Origin: Meridianimaribacter flavus
Lineage (GTDB): Bacteria; Bacteroidota; Bacteroidia; Flavobacteriales; Flavobacteriaceae
Direction: 5' to 3'
Assembly (NCBI RefSeq): GCF_004366715.1
Contig: NZ_SOQZ01000005.1
Location: 176,896 to 240,895 of the forward strand
DNA: 64,000 bases
Shown: positions 61,678 to 64,000 of the stretch, piece after piece
Numbering within the stretch: the stretch's first letter is position 1
How the letters are laid out: the number at the start of each line of letters is the position of its first letter
Position numbers and translations under genes: made by a program
The notes under the pieces: generated by a model
What the model was told of the DNA's origin: nothing
Databases searched by the model: none
What the model saw: only the letters and a program-made list of their open reading frames with translations

Positions 61678-64000
61678 ATGAAGCAAGTTTACTTATTAGT
61701 AGTTTTTTTAATATCTCTAAATGTTTTTTCACAAGATGTTCTCATGCAAGATGGGACATTTAATAGGTGTCAACCTGATATGTTCTACGATTCAGGTGGA
61801 GCAGCTGGATCTTACTCAAGTAATGAGAGCTATGTTACAACAATCTGTCCAGAAAACACTACGGATTTCACCATAGTGAACTTTACTGAATTTAGTACAC
61901 AATTAAATACTGATATTTTAACAATCTATGATGGACCTGATACTTCATCGCCTGTTATAGGTTCATACTCTGGAGTTGTTAATCCAGGGTTTGTAGAAGC
62001 ATCAGATACTAATACGAGTGGTTGTTTAACTTTCGAGTTTGTTTCTAATGCAACAGGAACTACTACTGGTTGGGTTGCTGAAATATTTTGTGCTGAACCT
62101 TGTCAAACTATAACTCCTTCTATAGATAGTACAACTCCTGAAGCAAGTGCTGGAGTCGTGAGTATTCTTCCAGGAGAGACTGTAGATTTTGAAGGAAGTG
62201 CAGGTTTTTCTGTAGATGGAACAGGAGCAACCTACACATGGAATTTTGGCGATGGAAATACTGCTATTGGTCAATCTGCTTCTAATACCTTTACTACAGC
62301 AGGAACATATACAGTTACACTTATAGTAACTGATACTAACCCACAAGGCTGTACAGAAACAACAACCATAACAGTTTTTGTACTTGGACCAAATGTAGTT
62401 GTCGACCAAACAACATATACAGTTGAAGAATTGGTTTTAGACGTGTTAATTGATAGTCCTTGCGCTGAGGTTTCAAATATAACCTACTCAACAGGAACTA
62501 ATTTTTCGCAAGATAATGGTATAGGTTACTTCTATGGAGATGGAATTAGTTTTCCTTTTCAAGATGGTTTATTAATGACATCTGGTGACGCGAGTAAAGC
62601 AAGAGGTCCTAATAATAATGCAATGAGCGACGGTTCTTCGGCATGGCCTGGTGACCCAGATTTAAATGCGGCAGTTGGAGTAGCTACAACTAATAATGCT
62701 TCAATAATAGAATTTGACTTTGTGCCTTTAGCAGATAGTATAAGCTTTAACTTTTTAATGGCTTCAGAAGAATATAATGGAAGTACAGGAGGAACCTTTG
62801 AGTGTACTTATTCTGATGCATTTGCATTCTTACTAACCGATTCTGGAGGAACAACAACTAATTTGGCTGTTTTACCTGGAACAACAACACCTATTCTTGT
62901 TACAAATATTCACCCAGCAAATCCAGGATGTGGCGCTATTAACGAGCAATACTTTGGTGGCTACACAGGAAATAACCAACCACCAATTTCTTTTGATGGA
63001 AGAACAGAAGTATTTACAGCACAATCTCCAGTAACACCAGGAGAAACTTATCATATAAAATTAGTAATAGCTGATGCTTCCGATTCTGCTCTAGATTCTG
63101 GAGTGTTTTTAGAAGCGGGTAGTTTTAATTTAGGAGGTGATTTAGGAGATGATATCACAGTACAAGCTGCTAATACTACTTGTGAAGGAGGTGTAATAAC
63201 ATTAGATACTGCAGCACCAGCAGCTACGCATACTTGGTATTTAAATGGTGATGTAATTCCAGGCGAAACATCTTCAACGCTAGATGTAACTGAAAATGGA
63301 GAATATACTGTTGAAATTGTATTCTCTGCATCATGTCAAGCCACAGACTCTATTATAATTGAGTTTTATCCTTCTCCTGTTGTTGAAGACGTTCAAAATT
63401 TAAGTATTTGTACTCCTAATTCAACAGCAAATTTTGATTTAACTCAAAATACACCAGTAGTTATAGGTAGTCAAGATGATACTGTGTTTGATGTAGTATA
63501 TTTTGAAACTTTAACAGATGCTGAAAATAATACAAACCCAATAGCAGATCCAACTAACTATACTAGTGCTGATGGACAAATAGTTTATGTAAGAATTCAA
63601 GATATATACAGTGAAGCTTGTTATGCTACATCTCAGTTTACACTTTTTGTAGGAAGCCCTTCTTTTAATAGTGTTCCAGACCTAGAAGTCTGCGATGACG
63701 ACAGTAATGATGGATTTGAGGATTTTGATTTAACGGTTCAAGATTTAGGTATTTTAGGCGCACAACCTTCTACAGATTTTGTAGTGACGTATTACACTAG
63801 TTTTGCTGATGCCGATTCAGGGGCTAATGCACTAGTGAGTCCTTACACCAATACCGTTAACCCACAACCAATCTATGTACGCGTAGAGAGTGCAGGCGAT
63901 TCCAGTTGCTACATAGCCTCACCACTTCCGGTGTTCAATTTAGTAGTTAACTATAGAGCCATAGCAACAGAGCCATCAGATATGGTAGTTTGCGATGACG
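61678..64000 (+). CDS. Large secreted multidomain adhesin (partial, continues beyond window)
   Basis: The ATG at 61678 opens a frame with no stop to the window end (at least 774 codons). A signal peptide (MKQVYLLVVFLISLNVFSQ) is followed by a CUB-like domain (about 30-140, with LTIYDGPDTSSPVIGSYSG), a PKD domain (about 145-240, YTWNFGDGNTAIGQSASNT), a choice-of-anchor L domain (about 258-484, FNFLMASEEYNGSTGG), an Ig-like domain (about 485-570) and then repeats of about 95 residues (each with a CDD/DFDLT start and a YVRV/YVRI end). This is the arrangement of Flavobacteriaceae T9SS-exported surface proteins, and a C-terminal sorting or gliding domain is expected outside the window. It is probably a SprA-dependent adhesin. 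Confidence 0.88.
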   Translation, partial: MKQVYLLVVFLISLNVFSQDVLMQDGTFNRCQPDMFYDSGGAAGSYSSNESYVTTICPENTTDFTIVNFTEFSTQLNTDILTIYDGPDTSSPVIGSYSGVVNPGFVEASDTNTSGCLTFEFVSNATGTTTGWVAEIFCAEPCQTITPSIDSTTPEASAGVVSILPGETVDFEGSAGFSVDGTGATYTWNFGDGNTAIGQSASNTFTTAGTYTVTLIVTDTNPQGCTETTTITVFVLGPNVVVDQTTYTVEELVLDVLIDSPCAEVSNITYSTGTNFSQDNGIGYFYGDGISFPFQDGLLMTSGDASKARGPNNNAMSDGSSAWPGDPDLNAAVGVATTNNASIIEFDFVPLADSISFNFLMASEEYNGSTGGTFECTYSDAFAFLLTDSGGTTTNLAVLPGTTTPILVTNIHPANPGCGAINEQYFGGYTGNNQPPISFDGRTEVFTAQSPVTPGETYHIKLVIADASDSALDSGVFLEAGSFNLGGDLGDDITVQAANTTCEGGVITLDTAAPAATHTWYLNGDVIPGETSSTLDVTENGEYTVEIVFSASCQATDSIIIEFYPSPVVEDVQNLSICTPNSTANFDLTQNTPVVIGSQDDTVFDVVYFETLTDAENNTNPIADPTNYTSADGQIVYVRIQDIYSEACYATSQFTLFVGSPSFNSVPDLEVCDDDSNDGFEDFDLTVQDLGILGAQPSTDFVVTYYTSFADADSGANALVSPYTNTVNPQPIYVRVESAGDSSCYIASPLPVFNLVVNYRAIATEPSDMVVCDD

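Noticed and set aside
62026..62409. Minus-strand Cys/Ser-rich frame opposite the adhesin
   Set aside because: It is the antisense reading of Thr/Ala-rich codons in a clear plus-strand gene and has no start context.
1..64000. Phage, insertion sequence, CRISPR or toxin-antitoxin content
   Set aside because: No transposase, integrase, repeat-spacer array or small paired genes were seen; every substantial plus or minus frame belongs to a recognisable core or surface gene.

Overview
This window looks like a chromosomal segment of a marine-type member of the Flavobacteriaceae (phylum Bacteroidota). The DNA is AT-rich. Several genes have near-perfect Bacteroidota promoters (TTG, a spacer of about 19, then TAnnTTTG), and obvious Shine-Dalgarno sequences are lacking. 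Marker genes point the same way: the type IX secretion translocon gene sprA, Alternative Complex III, two FPGCE-type TonB genes, a GT117/DUF2723 membrane glycosyltransferase and a multidomain surface adhesin. I see no insertion sequence, prophage, CRISPR array or rRNA. Most of the window is conserved core genome. The identity is inferred from gene content and not from any database search. LAYOUT. Positions 1-2890 (minus, cut by the window edge): a lipoprotein GH92 alpha-mannosidase with a C-terminal discoidin-like module. 3003-5313: a membrane metallophosphoesterase, a cysteine-less thioredoxin-fold protein and a polysaccharide deacetylase. 5331-8693 (minus): the large GT117 protein, probably in one operon with the deacetylase. 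8844-8916: tRNA-Gln(TTG). 8968-9792 (minus): a tandem universal stress protein. 9851-14482: the rimP-nusA-infB operon, whose leader contains a terminator-like hairpin. 14503-14886 (minus): a SPOR protein. 15143-26833: a continuous respiratory operon, actABCDEF (quinol:cytochrome c oxidoreductase), followed by subunits II and I of an aa3-type oxidase. 26918-30207: ruvB, a cytochrome P450 and queG, tightly coupled. 30262-40424: maeB, ruvA and the 7.2-kb sprA. 40518-41253: gcvH and a VanZ-like gene. 41319-45230: two tonB paralogues and an outer-membrane barrel protein (RemB-like) that carries the same FPGCE domain. 45356-50669: ctaB, two subunit III genes, subunit IV, a thioredoxin-like unknown, SCO, DUF420 and a small CxxC membrane protein, which together look like the second half of the oxidase biogenesis set. 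50806-57878: a MacB-like ABC efflux system with two permeases, two adaptors and a TolC, followed by tsaB. 58551-61272 (minus): an MscS channel, a secreted unknown and an Nfu-type Fe-S protein. 61678-64000: the first part of a large adhesin that runs off the window. HOW IT FITS TOGETHER. The two respiratory clusters (15-27 kb and 45-51 kb) should jointly encode and assemble the ACIII-aa3 supercomplex: the first supplies the redox core, and the second supplies heme O/A synthesis, subunits III and IV, and copper delivery. SprA, RemB and the terminal adhesin link to type IX secretion and gliding. The TonB pair would energise outer-membrane uptake. MOST INTERESTING POINTS. The FPGCE/TonB-C domain is shared by three consecutive genes, one of them an outer-membrane barrel. 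There is a terminator-like leader before rimP-nusA-infB. A helix-hairpin-helix-like tail is fused to ActC. The CuA loop of CoxB has Lys in place of the usual Glu. The adhesin repeats have a base composition different from their own 5' region. I found no clearly new system; these are the best leads.
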